NCBI RefSeq assembly: GCF_900108875.1
Contig: NZ_FNYJ01000001.1
Span: 744,001-808,000, forward strand
DNA from: Pseudomonas sp. NFR16
GTDB lineage: Bacteria; Pseudomonadota; Gammaproteobacteria; Pseudomonadales; Pseudomonadaceae
Length of the DNA: 64,000 nt
Direction of reading: 5' to 3'
The stretch's first letter is position 1. Each line of letters opens with the position of its first letter. Positions 50,715 through 60,145 of this stretch are shown here, piece by piece. The notes beneath the pieces are model-generated. The model was not told the DNA's origin, ran no database searches, and saw nothing but the letters and a program-made list of their open reading frames with translations. Both the position numbers and the translations under genes were made by a program.

Positions 50715-52033
50715 AGCAAGAAACACGCCGCACCGACCGCCAGTTCTCCCTCTTGCAGCGTGACGGTAAAACAGCAGCCCCCCGATGGTCGACTCGCCAG
50801 CGTGACCTGCCAATGCTGGTTGGCGCAGATGCGCTGCACCAGCGAGAGCCCGAGGCCCAGGCCCTCCCCGCGCTGTTCGTCGCCGCGCACGAACGGCTGG
50901 AACATCGCTTGCTGTTTTTCCAGCGGGATGCCGATGCCACTGTCCTCCACGCTGAAGCCGTCGTCCCACAGGGTCACGCGGATGAACCCCTGATCGGTGT
51001 AGTGCCAGGCATTACGCAGCAGATTGCCCATGACTGAGCGTAGCAGCGGTGCGTTGTAGGTCTTCTGACTGTGGGCCCGATGAGGGCGACTTTCTGCCTG
51101 AACAATGAAGGTCAGGCCTTTTTCTTCGATTGGTCGTCGCCAGGTTTCGGCCAGTTCATCGGCGATCTGCTCAAGGCCGGCCCTTTGCCCCTGAGGCGCA
51201 TTCCTGCCCTCGGTGCGGGCAAGCAGCAGGAAGGTTTCGACCAGTTGGTTCATGCCCGCCGTGGCTTTGCTGATGCGCTGCACCTGAGCGCGTGAGCGTT
51301 CATCCAGTTGCGGATAATCCATCAGCAGCTCGCACGACGTCGCCAGCACCATCAAGGGCGTGCGCAACTCGTGGCTGACGTCGCTGGTGAAGAGTTTCTC
51401 GCGGCCAAGCGCCTCGCGCAGTCGCCCAAGGGTTTCGTCGAACGATTTCGCCAGCGCGCCGACCTCGTCGTCGGCATAGTCCCCCGCCAGCACCGGGGCG
51501 AGTTCGAGGAGCTGATCGCGATGGCGAACCTGGCCAGCCAGACGCGACACCGGCGCCATCACACGGGAGGCGAGCAGGCGGCCCAGCAGAATGGCCAGCA
51601 GCACGCTGAGCACGAAGCCGATCAGCACGACGCCGAACAGAATCCGCTCGCGCTTTTCGAACTTGCGTTGATCGCGCAGCAGCACGTAGCGGCGCTCGCC
51701 CACGGTCGTGACCATGGCGTAATACGCCCGCTTGCCGCGATAGAACTCCTGAAAACCAGGCTGCAGGCCTTTCAGGTCGTCACTCATGGCAACGTCGCCG
51801 ACGCCATCGTCGGCGTAGAACAGCTCGCCCTTCTCAGGCCGGTGCCGCCAGTCGTCGATACTGTCTTGGGCCAGGATCCGGTGCAGGTTGCCGCCCAGGC
51901 TGATGATCGTCAGGCGTTTCTCGACCACGTGAACGGTGGCAATGATGCCGACGGCGAAAACACCGGCGACCAGGGTGCTCATCAGCGCGAATACGATGAC
52001 GATCCGCTGTTTGAGGCTGTGCTTGATGTCCAT
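50675..52033 (-). CDS. Membrane sensor histidine kinase, orphan
   Basis: A 452-residue kinase. Two membrane helices (about residues 10-32 and 130-152) bracket a periplasmic domain of about 95 residues, followed by a HAMP region, the H-box with the phosphoacceptor in TSDVSHELRTPLMVL, and ATPase boxes MGNLLRNAWHY, DSGIGIP and GEGLGLGLSLVQRI. No response regulator gene is adjacent. Its last 12 or so codons and TGA stop lie inside the third copy of the 180-bp repeat, and the C-terminal tail (EEAGLVAIVSVS) looks added to a normal kinase end. A DHA1 exporter lies 125 bp upstream. Confidence 0.87.
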   Translation of the reverse strand: MDIKHSLKQRIVIVFALMSTLVAGVFAVGIIATVHVVEKRLTIISLGGNLHRILAQDSIDDWRHRPEKGELFYADDGVGDVAMSDDLKGLQPGFQEFYRGKRAYYAMVTTVGERRYVLLRDQRKFEKRERILFGVVLIGFVLSVLLAILLGRLLASRVMAPVSRLAGQVRHRDQLLELAPVLAGDYADDEVGALAKSFDETLGRLREALGREKLFTSDVSHELRTPLMVLATSCELLMDYPQLDERSRAQVQRISKATAGMNQLVETFLLLARTEGRNAPQGQRAGLEQIADELAETWRRPIEEKGLTFIVQAESRPHRAHSQKTYNAPLLRSVMGNLLRNAWHYTDQGFIRVTLWDDGFSVEDSGIGIPLEKQQAMFQPFVRGDEQRGEGLGLGLSLVQRICANQHWQVTLASRPSGGCCFTVTLQEGELAVGAACFLLEEAGLVAIVSVS

Positions 52034-52158
52034 GAAGGTCCGTGCATGGCGGTACTCGTATCTTGGGGCAGCGCCCCGCCGCCGCCGATTATCCGCCAGG
52101 CCATGTCATGGTTTTGTCAACGAACGGTGTTGTCCCGCCGCGGCTCGACGATTTCTGT

Positions 52159-53379
52159 TCAGTCGGCGACCGTTGCAGGCGGCATCAGCCACATTGCCAT
52201 CGCGCACCCGGCCATCAACAGCGACGTCACCACGAAGACCACGGGCATGCCGAAATGCCCGCCCAGATAACCGCCGGTGAGCGGGCCGAGGACTTGGCCG
52301 ACGTACTGGCTGGACGTCGAGTAACCGAGCATGCGCCCCGCCACCGCGTCAGGTACCGAATGGCGAATGATCGCGGCGATGCAGGGCAACAGCCCGCCCA
52401 GCGCGATGCCCATGAGAAAACGCAGCACCACCAATTGCCACTCGTTGCTGACCCATGCCTGAGGAATCAGCAGGATCGCTGCGGCGCTGAGACAACCGAT
52501 CACCACTTTCCAGTGCCCCACCCGGTCGGCCAGCTTGCCGATCCGCGACGCCGACAGGATGCTGGCCAACGCCGTCGCCGACATCACCACGCCTGCCATC
52601 AGTGTGACGTTTGCCGTGTGCAGTTGGGTCAGGTACACCGTGATGATCGGCTCGATGGACATGATTGAAAACATCACCAGACTCGCCACCACGTACATGA
52701 TGATCACGGGCTTCTTGTCCGGGATCAGCTCCCAGGCGCGGATCGTCGCAGGCTTCGCTGAATCGGCAGCGCGCCTGGGACGCTGCGCTTCCTTCATGAG
52801 GAACGCGGTGGCGAGGAAGGCCAGAAATATCACCCCGCCCGCCAGGAAAAAGGTATTACGAATGCCAATCAACGGCGGCAACAGCCCGCCGATCAGAGGC
52901 CCGGTCAGGTTGCCCGCCATGATCCCGGACGCCAGCATGCCCAGCGCCCAGCCGGAGCGCTCTTTCGGCGTCTGCGTGGCGACCAGAATCGTTGCCCCGG
53001 AGGCATAACCGCCGAGCAGCCCCGCCAGCAGGCGCAAGCCCACCAGTTGATAGATGTTTTCCGCCAGGCCGATCAGCGACATGGCAATCGCCATGCCCAA
53101 GCTGGCGCGAATCAGCATCAATTTACGACCGTAGCGGTCGCCCAGTCTGCCCCACAACGGCGCGGTGCAAGCGGCGCTGAGGAACGGTGCCCCAAACGCC
53201 ACGCCCGACCACTGCACAATGGCTGCAGGGTCACTGACACCCAGGTGCTCGACATACAGAGGCAGAAACGGCAGCAACAGCGTCATCGCGACGATGGTGG
53301 TGAAAGCCCCCAGCACGCAGACGGCCAGGTTTCGTTTCCAGTGCTGCTCGACGATGGATGTTGGCGGCTGGGCTGTCAT
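52159..53379 (-). CDS. MFS exporter, DHA1 family (MdtG-like)
   Basis: A 406-residue transporter with twelve hydrophobic segments. Motif A (GRLGDRYGRKLM) lies after the second helix and a second-half version (SRIGKLADRVGHWKV) after the eighth; motif C-like GLLGGYASGATILVATQTP and ASGIMAGNLTGPLIGGLL are in the antiporter region. It resembles the MdtG-type multidrug antiporters. An AT-rich promoter region (53400-53460) precedes it. It lies between the pca genes and a sensor kinase on the same strand but with separate spacing, so it may not belong to either. Confidence 0.85.
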   Translation of the reverse strand: MTAQPPTSIVEQHWKRNLAVCVLGAFTTIVAMTLLLPFLPLYVEHLGVSDPAAIVQWSGVAFGAPFLSAACTAPLWGRLGDRYGRKLMLIRASLGMAIAMSLIGLAENIYQLVGLRLLAGLLGGYASGATILVATQTPKERSGWALGMLASGIMAGNLTGPLIGGLLPPLIGIRNTFFLAGGVIFLAFLATAFLMKEAQRPRRAADSAKPATIRAWELIPDKKPVIIMYVVASLVMFSIMSIEPIITVYLTQLHTANVTLMAGVVMSATALASILSASRIGKLADRVGHWKVVIGCLSAAAILLIPQAWVSNEWQLVVLRFLMGIALGGLLPCIAAIIRHSVPDAVAGRMLGYSTSSQYVGQVLGPLTGGYLGGHFGMPVVFVVTSLLMAGCAMAMWLMPPATVAD

Positions 53380-53565
53380 GACGACTCCACGGTAGACGGA
53401 ATCCGCCTACGGTAGAGGCCTGAACGCCATAAATAAAATTCATGTTTTTTATATGCTGGATTCCAGCGAGGAATGAAGCAGCCTGCCACCCTTCGGACTC
53501 CCAATGCTCCGTCGTGGAAGCGCAACGCATTGCCGGCGCGCGCCTCGCTTGAGGAGATTGACCAG

Positions 53566-53955
53566 TCAAAGCGACTCGACGCCCAGTTCATCCCACACGG
53601 ATTCCGCCAGGTGGAACGATGCGTTGGCAGCCGGAATCCCGCAGTAGATCGCGCTTTGCATCAATACCTCTTTGATTTCGTCGCGACTGACCCCGTTGTT
53701 TTTTGCGGCGCGCAGGTGCAGGCGCAGTTCACCCTCTCGATTCATGCCGATCAGCATCGCGATGGTGATCAGGCTGCGGGTGTGACGTGACAGGCCCGGC
53801 CGGGTCCAGATGTCGCCCCAGGCGTGACGCGTGATCATTTCCTGAAACTCGCCATTGAAGGGCGTGATGTTTTCCAGGCTGCGTTGCACATGGGTTTCGC
53901 CCAAGACCGCCCGGCGAACGTTCAAGCCTTCTTGGTAACGTTGATTTTCGTCCAT
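53566..53955 (-). CDS. pcaC: 4-carboxymuconolactone decarboxylase
   Basis: A 129-residue PcaC: MDENQRYQEGLNVRRAVLG at the start is typical, as is the core GDIWTRPGLSRHTRSLITIAMLIG followed by ELRLHLRAAKNNG and SAIYCGIPAANASFH. It decarboxylates 4-carboxymuconolactone to 3-oxoadipate enol-lactone in the protocatechuate branch of the beta-ketoadipate pathway. The ATG at 53955 is chosen by family pattern; 53970 would add five residues. It begins 19 nt after pcaB. pcaD, which normally lies between or next to these genes, is absent. Confidence 0.94.
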   Translation of the reverse strand: MDENQRYQEGLNVRRAVLGETHVQRSLENITPFNGEFQEMITRHAWGDIWTRPGLSRHTRSLITIAMLIGMNREGELRLHLRAAKNNGVSRDEIKEVLMQSAIYCGIPAANASFHLAESVWDELGVESL

Positions 53956-53974
53956 TCTGGTTCCAGTCATCTGA

Positions 53975-55339
53975 TTAACGAAGATTGAATGCCTGATGAT
54001 CAGCCACCGCGCGCTTGACCCAGCGTCTGGATTGCCCAAGGTACTGCGCAGGGTTGAGCAGGTTGTCCAGCGCCTGCGACGAAAGCTGCCCGGTGACCTC
54101 TGGCTCGGCGCCCAGCACGTCACGCAGGTGCACGTTCTGGTCCACTGCCCGGCGACAGCATTGCTCGATCAGGTGATGGGCGGCATCGCGGCCGATGCGC
54201 TGCGCCAGGGCGATGCTGACCGCTTCGGCCAGCACCAGCCCTTTGGTCAGGTCTAGGTTATGCAGCATACGGGCGGCATCGACCTCGAGATCGGGAATCA
54301 CCGCCAGCGCCTGCTGCAGCGCACCGGACACCAGGCAGCAGAGCTGCGGCAGGGTTTCCCATTCAGCGTGCCACAGGCCCAGGCTGCGTTCGTGCTCCTG
54401 CGGCATGGCACTGAACATGGTTGCGATCAGCCCCGGCGCGCAGGTCGCCGCTGCGATCATGACCGCGGCGCCGACGGGGTTGCGTTTGTGCGGCATGGTC
54501 GATGAACCACCCTTGCCCGCCGCCGCAGGCTCGAACACCTCACCGGCTTCGGTCTGCATCAGCAGGCTGATGTCTCGACCCAATTTACCCAGACTCCCGG
54601 CGATCAGCCCCAACACACTGGCGAATTCCACCAGCCGATCGCGCTGGGTGTGCCAGGGCTGATCCGGGAGGCCGAGCTTCAACTCACGGGCCAGCGCCTC
54701 AGCCACCGGAAAGGCCATTTCACCCAGCGCCGCCAGACTGCCCGAGGCGCCGCCGAACTGCACGCACAGCAGGCGCGGTTTGATCTCGTTCAAGCGTTGC
54801 CGATGCCGGGTGATCGCCCCCAGCCAGCCGGCGATCTTCGCGCCCAGAGTCACCGGAGTCGCCTGTTGCAGCCAGGTCCGCCCGGACATCGGCACTGCCG
54901 CATGACGCTGCGCCTGCTGCGCCAGAGCGTCGGCCAACAGGCTCAGATCTTTTTCCAGCAGCGCCACCGCCGCCCGCAATTGGAGGACCAGGCCGCTGTC
55001 CATCACGTCCTGGCTGGTGGCGCCCAGATGAACGTAGCGCTCGGCGCTGGGGTTACGGCCGGCGATCTGTTGTCCCAGCGCTTTCACCAGCGGGATCGCC
55101 GAATTGCCGGCGTTGCCGATCGCCTCGGCGAGTGCATCGAAGTCATACAGGCGGGCGTCACAGGCCGCGACGATGTCTGCCACTGCATCGCCGGGAATGA
55201 CGCCCAGCCCGGCCTGAGCGCGGGCCAGCGCGGCTTCGAAATCCAGCATGCCCTGCACGCGGCCCTGATCGGAAAAAATGTCGCGCATGCGCGCCTGAGT
55301 GAAGTAACGGTCAAAAAGCTGGTTGCCCGGTCTGTTCAA
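53975..55339 (-). CDS. pcaB: 3-carboxy-cis,cis-muconate cycloisomerase
   Basis: A 454-residue member of the fumarase/aspartase superfamily with the signature GSSTMPHKRNP near residue 276 and the early GATSQDVMDSG block. It converts 3-carboxymuconate to 4-carboxymuconolactone. The TTG at 55339 is chosen as start because AGGAG sits 7 nt before it and the length then matches PcaB; the frame extends nine codons further to 55366 without a ribosome site. A long hairpin lies between pcaG and pcaB, so expression of pcaBC may be lower than that of pcaHG. Confidence 0.93.
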   Translation of the reverse strand: MNRPGNQLFDRYFTQARMRDIFSDQGRVQGMLDFEAALARAQAGLGVIPGDAVADIVAACDARLYDFDALAEAIGNAGNSAIPLVKALGQQIAGRNPSAERYVHLGATSQDVMDSGLVLQLRAAVALLEKDLSLLADALAQQAQRHAAVPMSGRTWLQQATPVTLGAKIAGWLGAITRHRQRLNEIKPRLLCVQFGGASGSLAALGEMAFPVAEALARELKLGLPDQPWHTQRDRLVEFASVLGLIAGSLGKLGRDISLLMQTEAGEVFEPAAAGKGGSSTMPHKRNPVGAAVMIAAATCAPGLIATMFSAMPQEHERSLGLWHAEWETLPQLCCLVSGALQQALAVIPDLEVDAARMLHNLDLTKGLVLAEAVSIALAQRIGRDAAHHLIEQCCRRAVDQNVHLRDVLGAEPEVTGQLSSQALDNLLNPAQYLGQSRRWVKRAVADHQAFNLR

Positions 55340-55385
55340 AGTACTGCTCCTGGCTGGTCGTCCCAACGGAAATCCTCGTCAAACC

Positions 55386-55438
55386 GGCCCCGTAATCACC
55401 GCTGCAATCAATGTGATTGCGCCTGCAGTCACGGGGCC
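55386..55438 (-). promoter_or_regulatory. Imperfect 53-nt hairpin between pcaG and pcaB
   Basis: The outer arms GGCCCCGT/ACGGGGCC and the inner arms GCAATCA/TGATTGC pair perfectly, with a partly paired middle. It begins 5 nt after the pcaG stop. There is no U-tract, so it may limit read-through or protect the pcaHG mRNA. Confidence 0.55.
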
Positions 55439-55443
55439 CTGCG

Positions 55444-56046
55444 TCAGAAATCGAAGAACACCGTTTCGTCTTCGCCCTGAACGCGGATGTCAAAACGATA
55501 GGCCAGTTTTCCGTCTACGGCGCAGCGTCTGGCGATCAGGGTCTGGCGTCGCTGAGGCTGCTCGATCAGATTGAGCACCGGATCCAGCGCGTTGCCTTCG
55601 GCCTCATCATCGAAATAAAGACGCGTCTGCAGGTGGATATTGATGCCGCGGGCGAACAGCGACACGTTGATGTGCGGCGCCATTGGCACACCCGCCGCAT
55701 TGAGCACGATCCCCGGCTTGACCGTCTTGACCAGCCATTCACCCTCGTCAGTGGTAGCGGTCCGGCCGAAACAGTTGAAGTCTTTGCTCAAGTCATAGGC
55801 GGTGTCGTAGACCCCGTCGGCGTTGGCTTGCCAGAACTCCAGAAACGAATCGCGGACAAGGTGGCCGTTACCGTCGTAGACATGGCCCAGCAGGACGATG
55901 TGCTCGCCGGGCGCACCGGCCTTGGCCATCTCGTTCCAGATTTCCTGTTCACGCGGAGGATTGCCTGCCGCTTCGAGGGCCAGGCCGATGTGCACGTAGG
56001 GACCGGCGGTCTGAGACGGGGTTTCAGGCAGAATTTCTAAAGGCAT
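55444..56046 (-). CDS. pcaG: Protocatechuate 3,4-dioxygenase alpha subunit
   Basis: A 200-residue alpha chain of the intradiol dioxygenase: TPSQTAGPYVHIGLAL at the N-terminus, GHVYDGNGHLVRDSFLEFWQAN and the C-terminal FDIRVQGEDETVFFDF are typical of PcaG. The iron ligands are in the beta chain; this chain shares the fold and shapes the active site. GAGGAGG precedes the ATG at 56046. It lies 13 bp after pcaH. The enzyme opens the ring of protocatechuate to 3-carboxy-cis,cis-muconate. Confidence 0.95.
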   Translation of the reverse strand: MPLEILPETPSQTAGPYVHIGLALEAAGNPPREQEIWNEMAKAGAPGEHIVLLGHVYDGNGHLVRDSFLEFWQANADGVYDTAYDLSKDFNCFGRTATTDEGEWLVKTVKPGIVLNAAGVPMAPHINVSLFARGINIHLQTRLYFDDEAEGNALDPVLNLIEQPQRRQTLIARRCAVDGKLAYRFDIRVQGEDETVFFDF

Positions 56047-56059
56047 GACTGGCCTCCTC

Positions 56060-56779
56060 TCAGGCGTTTTCAAAGTGCGTCTTGCGCTGACCGCGCAGGA
56101 CAATGTCAAACCGGTACGCCAGGCAATCCATCGGATTGGCCGTGCTCATGTCCAGTCTGGCGATCAGGCTCTGCACCGCTTCGGGACTGGCGATGGACTT
56201 GACGATGGGGCACATGGCGATGAGTGGATCGCCCTCGAAATACAGTTGTGTGATCAGCCGCGTGGCGATGGACGGGCCGCTGATGGAGAAATGAATGTGC
56301 GCCGGACGCCAGTCGTTAGGGCCGTTGCGCCATGGGTAAGGGCCGGGCTTGACGGTGCGAAAGCGGTAATGGCCGTCGCGGTCGGTCAGGCAGCGACCCA
56401 CGCCGCCGAAATTGGGGTCCAGCGGCGAAAGATAAGCGTCTTTCTTGTGACGGTAGCGACCGCCAGCGTTGGCCTGCCACATTTCAACCAACGTGTGAGG
56501 CACCGGCTTGCCGTATTGGTCGATCACCCGCCCGGCCACGATGATCCGCTCGCCGATCGGCAAGCCGCCATGGTTGAAATTGAGCAGCAAGTCATCGTCG
56601 TGACGACCGAGTTGCAAGTGAGAGAAGTCGGGACCGCTGGTCTCCGAAATCGACTGGCCGATGCTGACCAGTGCCTGGCGGGGCGAGCGCAGAATCGAGG
56701 TCTTGTAGTCCGGCGTGAGGGCTTTGGGGTGCCAGTTGCGATCGCGTATGGCAAAGCGGCTGTCGTGGGTATCGGACAT
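56060..56779 (-). CDS. pcaH: Protocatechuate 3,4-dioxygenase beta subunit
   Basis: A 239-residue iron-binding chain. The non-heme Fe(III) ligands are recognisable as the tyrosines in [11 protein letters not shown] and PGPYPWRNG and the two histidines in RPAHIHFS. Other typical parts are [17 protein letters not shown] at the N-terminus and [22 protein letters not shown] precedes the ATG at 56779. It is the first gene after pcaQ in the same direction, and a perfect palindrome for PcaQ lies about 130 bp upstream. Confidence 0.96.
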   Translation of the reverse strand: MSDTHDSRFAIRDRNWHPKALTPDYKTSILRSPRQALVSIGQSISETSGPDFSHLQLGRHDDDLLLNFNHGGLPIGERIIVAGRVIDQYGKPVPHTLVEMWQANAGGRYRHKKDAYLSPLDPNFGGVGRCLTDRDGHYRFRTVKPGPYPWRNGPNDWRPAHIHFSISGPSIATRLITQLYFEGDPLIAMCPIVKSIASPEAVQSLIARLDMSTANPMDCLAYRFDIVLRGQRKTHFENA

Positions 56780-56896
56780 GCCGGTCTCCTTTTTGTCGTT
56801 TTTGGAAGGCTGCGCTTGTGGCCACGGCGACCTGAAGCAAGCGATGGGCGCAGTCTGGCGCGCCGAGAGCCTTGGCAAAACTGAAAAAAAACACCG

Positions 56897-56922
56897 CATC
56901 CATAACCAAATGGTTATGGATG
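56897..56922. promoter_or_regulatory. Probable PcaQ operator, overlapping the pcaQ stop
   Basis: A perfect 26-bp palindrome: arms CATCCATAACC and GGTTATGGATG around AAAT. The core ATAACC-N4-GGTTAT agrees with the PcaQ site ATAACC-N4-GGTTAA known from Sinorhizobium (recalled, not looked up). It overlaps the pcaQ stop codon, which is complement 56914-56916, and its centre is 130 bp before the pcaH start. Confidence 0.82.
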
Positions 56923-57837
56923 TTCGCCCTCACGATAGGCCGTACCCACTTCGCGCAGCGTCTCCACGCACCACTGCGCGGCGATGGACAGGGGCAATGC
57001 CGGGTTGCTGCACAGTCCGACCGAACCGCCAGGTTCACGGATTCCCAGCTCCAGCTCGGTCAGTTGCCCATCAGCCAGGTCCTGCCGAACTGCGTCCAGC
57101 GGCGCAATCCATACCGCGTCGCTGCACTGCACGTAGCGACGGCTCAACGTCAATGACAGGGTTTCCAGACGCTGGCGTGGCGGCGCGATGCCGTGCTGAA
57201 CGAACAGGCTGTCGGCGAATTTGCGAATGGTCGTGCCGGCCAGCGGCAGGACCAGCGGGAATTCTTCGAGCCTGGCGCCCTCGCCCTTGAGCAGCGGATG
57301 GTCGGCGCGCACCACTAAGGTCATCGACTCGCTGTACAGGTGCTCGAAGCTCAGACCGTATATCTGCGGGCTGTCGGTCATGCGCCCGACCACAAGGTCC
57401 AGCTCTGCGAGACGCAATTGCGACAGCAGGTAGGCGCTTGGGCCGGTGACGACGCTGATCACCAGCGCCGGATGACGGGCGTGCAGGCGACGGATCACCT
57501 CCGGCACCAGCACGCTTTCAACCGTCGACAGCACCCCCAGGCGCACCGCCACCGGCTCATGCTCGCCAGCGCGCAGGCTGTTCACCCCTTCGCGCAGCGC
57601 CTGCACGCTGGGCCCCGCGTAGCGCATGAACGCAACGCCCGCCTCGGTCAGCGCGGCCCCGCTTTTACTGCGCACGAACAGGCTGGCGGACAGCAGCGTT
57701 TCCAGCTCCTTGAGGGTTTTCGACAGCGCTGGCTGGCTGATCGCAAGCTTGCCCGAGGCCTTGGCCAGACTGCCCTGACGGGCGACCTCGAGAAAACACA
57801 GCAGATGTCGGAATTTGATGCGGGTGTCGATGTTCAC
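56914..57837 (-). CDS. pcaQ: LysR-type activator PcaQ
   Basis: A 307-residue LTTR. The N-terminal DNA-binding region ([41 protein letters not shown]) and the phrase [12 protein letters not shown] are typical of PcaQ, which activates protocatechuate genes in response to a pathway intermediate. A GTG start at 57837 fits the family; 57861 (TTG) is an alternative, and neither has a strong ribosome site. It points the same way as pcaHG, with the operator overlapping its last codons. Transcription of pcaQ could therefore read into pcaHG at a low level. Confidence 0.92.
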   Translation of the reverse strand: MNIDTRIKFRHLLCFLEVARQGSLAKASGKLAISQPALSKTLKELETLLSASLFVRSKSGAALTEAGVAFMRYAGPSVQALREGVNSLRAGEHEPVAVRLGVLSTVESVLVPEVIRRLHARHPALVISVVTGPSAYLLSQLRLAELDLVVGRMTDSPQIYGLSFEHLYSESMTLVVRADHPLLKGEGARLEEFPLVLPLAGTTIRKFADSLFVQHGIAPPRQRLETLSLTLSRRYVQCSDAVWIAPLDAVRQDLADGQLTELELGIREPGGSVGLCSNPALPLSIAAQWCVETLREVGTAYREGEHP

Positions 57838-57928
57838 GTCGGGGTCGGCCTGGAGTCGCAACGGGCAAAGAGCTCGCGACTTTCCCGCACCCGGCGCGCC
57901 GACGCAACCGCAGGACGCAGTAAGCGGC

Positions 57929-60145
57929 TCATGGCGCCAGCGGCACGGTAAAGCGGAATTCGCTGCCCACGCCGGGCTCGCTGCTGGCGGTCAACTCACC
58001 ACCATGGGCCTTCACGATTCCTTTGGAGATATACAGCCCAAGCCCGGTGCCGCTCGGATTGCCTTCGCGGATACGCCAGTAGCGCTCGAAGACGTGGGGC
58101 AACTGATCGGCAGCGATGCCGTCTCCGGAGTCGACCACGCTGATGACGACCAGGTCGCCTTCGACGCTGGCCGTCACGCTGATCGTGCCCTCCTTCGGCG
58201 TGAATTTGATGGCGTTGCCCACCAGATTCGACAGCACCTGAAATATCCGCTCGGGGTCGGCGAACATCTTCAGGTGAGGTTCGCCGGTGAAGCTCAGGTC
58301 GATGAACTTGTTCAGCGCCAACGGCGTCAGCAACGTCCAGGCGTCCTCGAAAAACTGACTGACTTCCAGCGCCTGCGGCTCGATCGAGTAACGTCCGGCT
58401 TCGATCTTCGAGGTGTCGAGGAGGTCTTCGAGCAGATTGGTCATGCGCGACGTGGCACGCTGCAGGGTGTCGACGGCGGAAATGAGCCGCTTCGACGACG
58501 GGCTGACGTCAGCCGCCACCACGCGCTGCATCATGCCGCATTGCATGACAATGACCGTCAGTGGGCTGCGCAAGTCGTGGGACACAACCGCGACGAGCTC
58601 ATCGCGGGCGCGCACCGCATCTTTTTCACGCAGCACCTGGCGGGACAGATCCGCTTCCAGCGCCGAGCGGCGCAGATCGGAAACGGCGTACAGGTCGCCG
58701 ACGCTCCAGGCCTGCGCTGTGCCCTCGACCTGCTGTTTCCAGACGTTGAACGATTCTCTCGGTTGCAAACGGTCGCCGACCAGGTGTTTGGCAGTCTCCG
58801 GGTTGCCGCTCCAGCTCACGCTGTCGATGACTTCCGGGCGAAACCACAGCACGGCGTTATCCACCGGCTTGGGCAGGCTGATGGCGAGCAGGCCGCTGGC
58901 AATGCGCTGGTAGGCACCGGCTTCCGGCAACAAGGCGCTCAGGCTTGACGTTTCGACTGCGGATGTCGCCTGCAGCTGGACCCATTTGAGTAATGCGCCG
59001 ACCTGCTCGACCGATGGGCAGCGGCCGAACAGGTGCACGTCACCCTCAATGATCACGGCGACGCCCGAGGCTTCGGCCAGCGCCATGAGGGCCTCGGGAT
59101 GCGCGATCAAGCCGTTGTAGACATCGCCCTCGGCTTCACGCATGGCCGCGGCGAGGGATTTCAACAGGTTTTCCTTGGCCTGGCGCTGCAACTGCGCCTG
59201 GCGCTCTTCGAGCATGCTGATCTGCATCGAGAGCACCTGGCCAATGGTCTGACAGGCGGCGCGCAGCGCATGCGGGACTTGCAGCGGCTGGCGATTGCCG
59301 CAACTGATCAGTCCCCAGAGCTGATTGTCCTTGAGCAGCGAGATGCTCATGGAAGAGCGAACACCCATGTTGCGCATGTAGTGGCAGTGGATCGGCGACA
59401 CGCTGCGCAGCACCGCATAACTCATGTCCAGCGGCTGTAGAGTGTCCGGACGCAGTGCCGGAACCATCGGCGCCGGGACATAGGTGGCGTCAGGGATGAT
59501 GCGCAGCCAGTTGAGCCGGTACAGTTCACGGGCTTGTTCGGGAATATCGCTGGCCGGGAAGAACAGCCCGTCATAGGCGTCCAGCTCAGGGGCGGCCGAT
59601 TCGGCGATGACTTGACCATGGCCCTGGTCCTGAAAACGGTAAATCAGCACGCGGTCGTAACCGGTCAGCGCACGAATCTCGTTGACGCTGATCTCGTAAA
59701 GCGCCTCCAGCGTACCGGCCGTCTGCAACCGACGCAGGGTCCGGCTCAGGTGCAAGTCCAGCGATGGCCTGTGCGCCTCGTCGAGCACCGGCTCCAGTTC
59801 GATGAACACGACGCCGTCGTGGCGATGCAGCAGGCCGTCCAGTTGCAAAGCGCCGCAGACCAGCGCAAGCGGATTGACCTCCTCGAGGTGCCCGTTCGAC
59901 AGCGCCTCGCGTATCAGCCCGGCCTGTTCCTCACCCAGCCATCGCGACAACGGCTGGCCGGCCGCGATATCCCCCGCGAGCCCCAGCAACTGCCGGGCAT
60001 TGGCGCTGGCCTGCTGAACGGTCCAGTGCTGTTCGTCAACCGTCAACAGCACGCCATGGGGCTGGATCGCGCCGGGAATCCGAATGGGCTCGTCGGCGCA
60101 GGTGTTCAGCAGTGCGCGGACATCTTGCTGATTATCGGGCGTCAT
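57929..60145 (-). CDS. bphP: Bacteriophytochrome histidine kinase
   Basis: A 738-residue red/far-red light receptor. The biliverdin-binding cysteine is C16 in LLNTCADEPIRIPGAIQPHG; PAS (about 17-120), GAF (about 140-300, with FFPASDIPEQARELY) and PHY (about 320-480) domains follow. The histidine kinase part has H523 in VVSHDLRSPL, and GNAIKFT, DSGDGIA and GTGLGLYIS boxes. It binds biliverdin made by the adjacent BphO, whose gene overlaps its start by 14 bp. No response regulator is adjacent. The final gene of its strand pair ends 67 bp before the pcaQ frame. Confidence 0.95.
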   Translation of the reverse strand: MTPDNQQDVRALLNTCADEPIRIPGAIQPHGVLLTVDEQHWTVQQASANARQLLGLAGDIAAGQPLSRWLGEEQAGLIREALSNGHLEEVNPLALVCGALQLDGLLHRHDGVVFIELEPVLDEAHRPSLDLHLSRTLRRLQTAGTLEALYEISVNEIRALTGYDRVLIYRFQDQGHGQVIAESAAPELDAYDGLFFPASDIPEQARELYRLNWLRIIPDATYVPAPMVPALRPDTLQPLDMSYAVLRSVSPIHCHYMRNMGVRSSMSISLLKDNQLWGLISCGNRQPLQVPHALRAACQTIGQVLSMQISMLEERQAQLQRQAKENLLKSLAAAMREAEGDVYNGLIAHPEALMALAEASGVAVIIEGDVHLFGRCPSVEQVGALLKWVQLQATSAVETSSLSALLPEAGAYQRIASGLLAISLPKPVDNAVLWFRPEVIDSVSWSGNPETAKHLVGDRLQPRESFNVWKQQVEGTAQAWSVGDLYAVSDLRRSALEADLSRQVLREKDAVRARDELVAVVSHDLRSPLTVIVMQCGMMQRVVAADVSPSSKRLISAVDTLQRATSRMTNLLEDLLDTSKIEAGRYSIEPQALEVSQFFEDAWTLLTPLALNKFIDLSFTGEPHLKMFADPERIFQVLSNLVGNAIKFTPKEGTISVTASVEGDLVVISVVDSGDGIAADQLPHVFERYWRIREGNPSGTGLGLYISKGIVKAHGGELTASSEPGVGSEFRFTVPLAP

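Noticed and set aside
49911..50993. Open frame with three 60-residue repeats, looking like a repeat protein
   Set aside because: It arises because the REP array has a 180-bp period, which keeps one frame open. It lacks a ribosome site and runs antisense through the kinase gene end.
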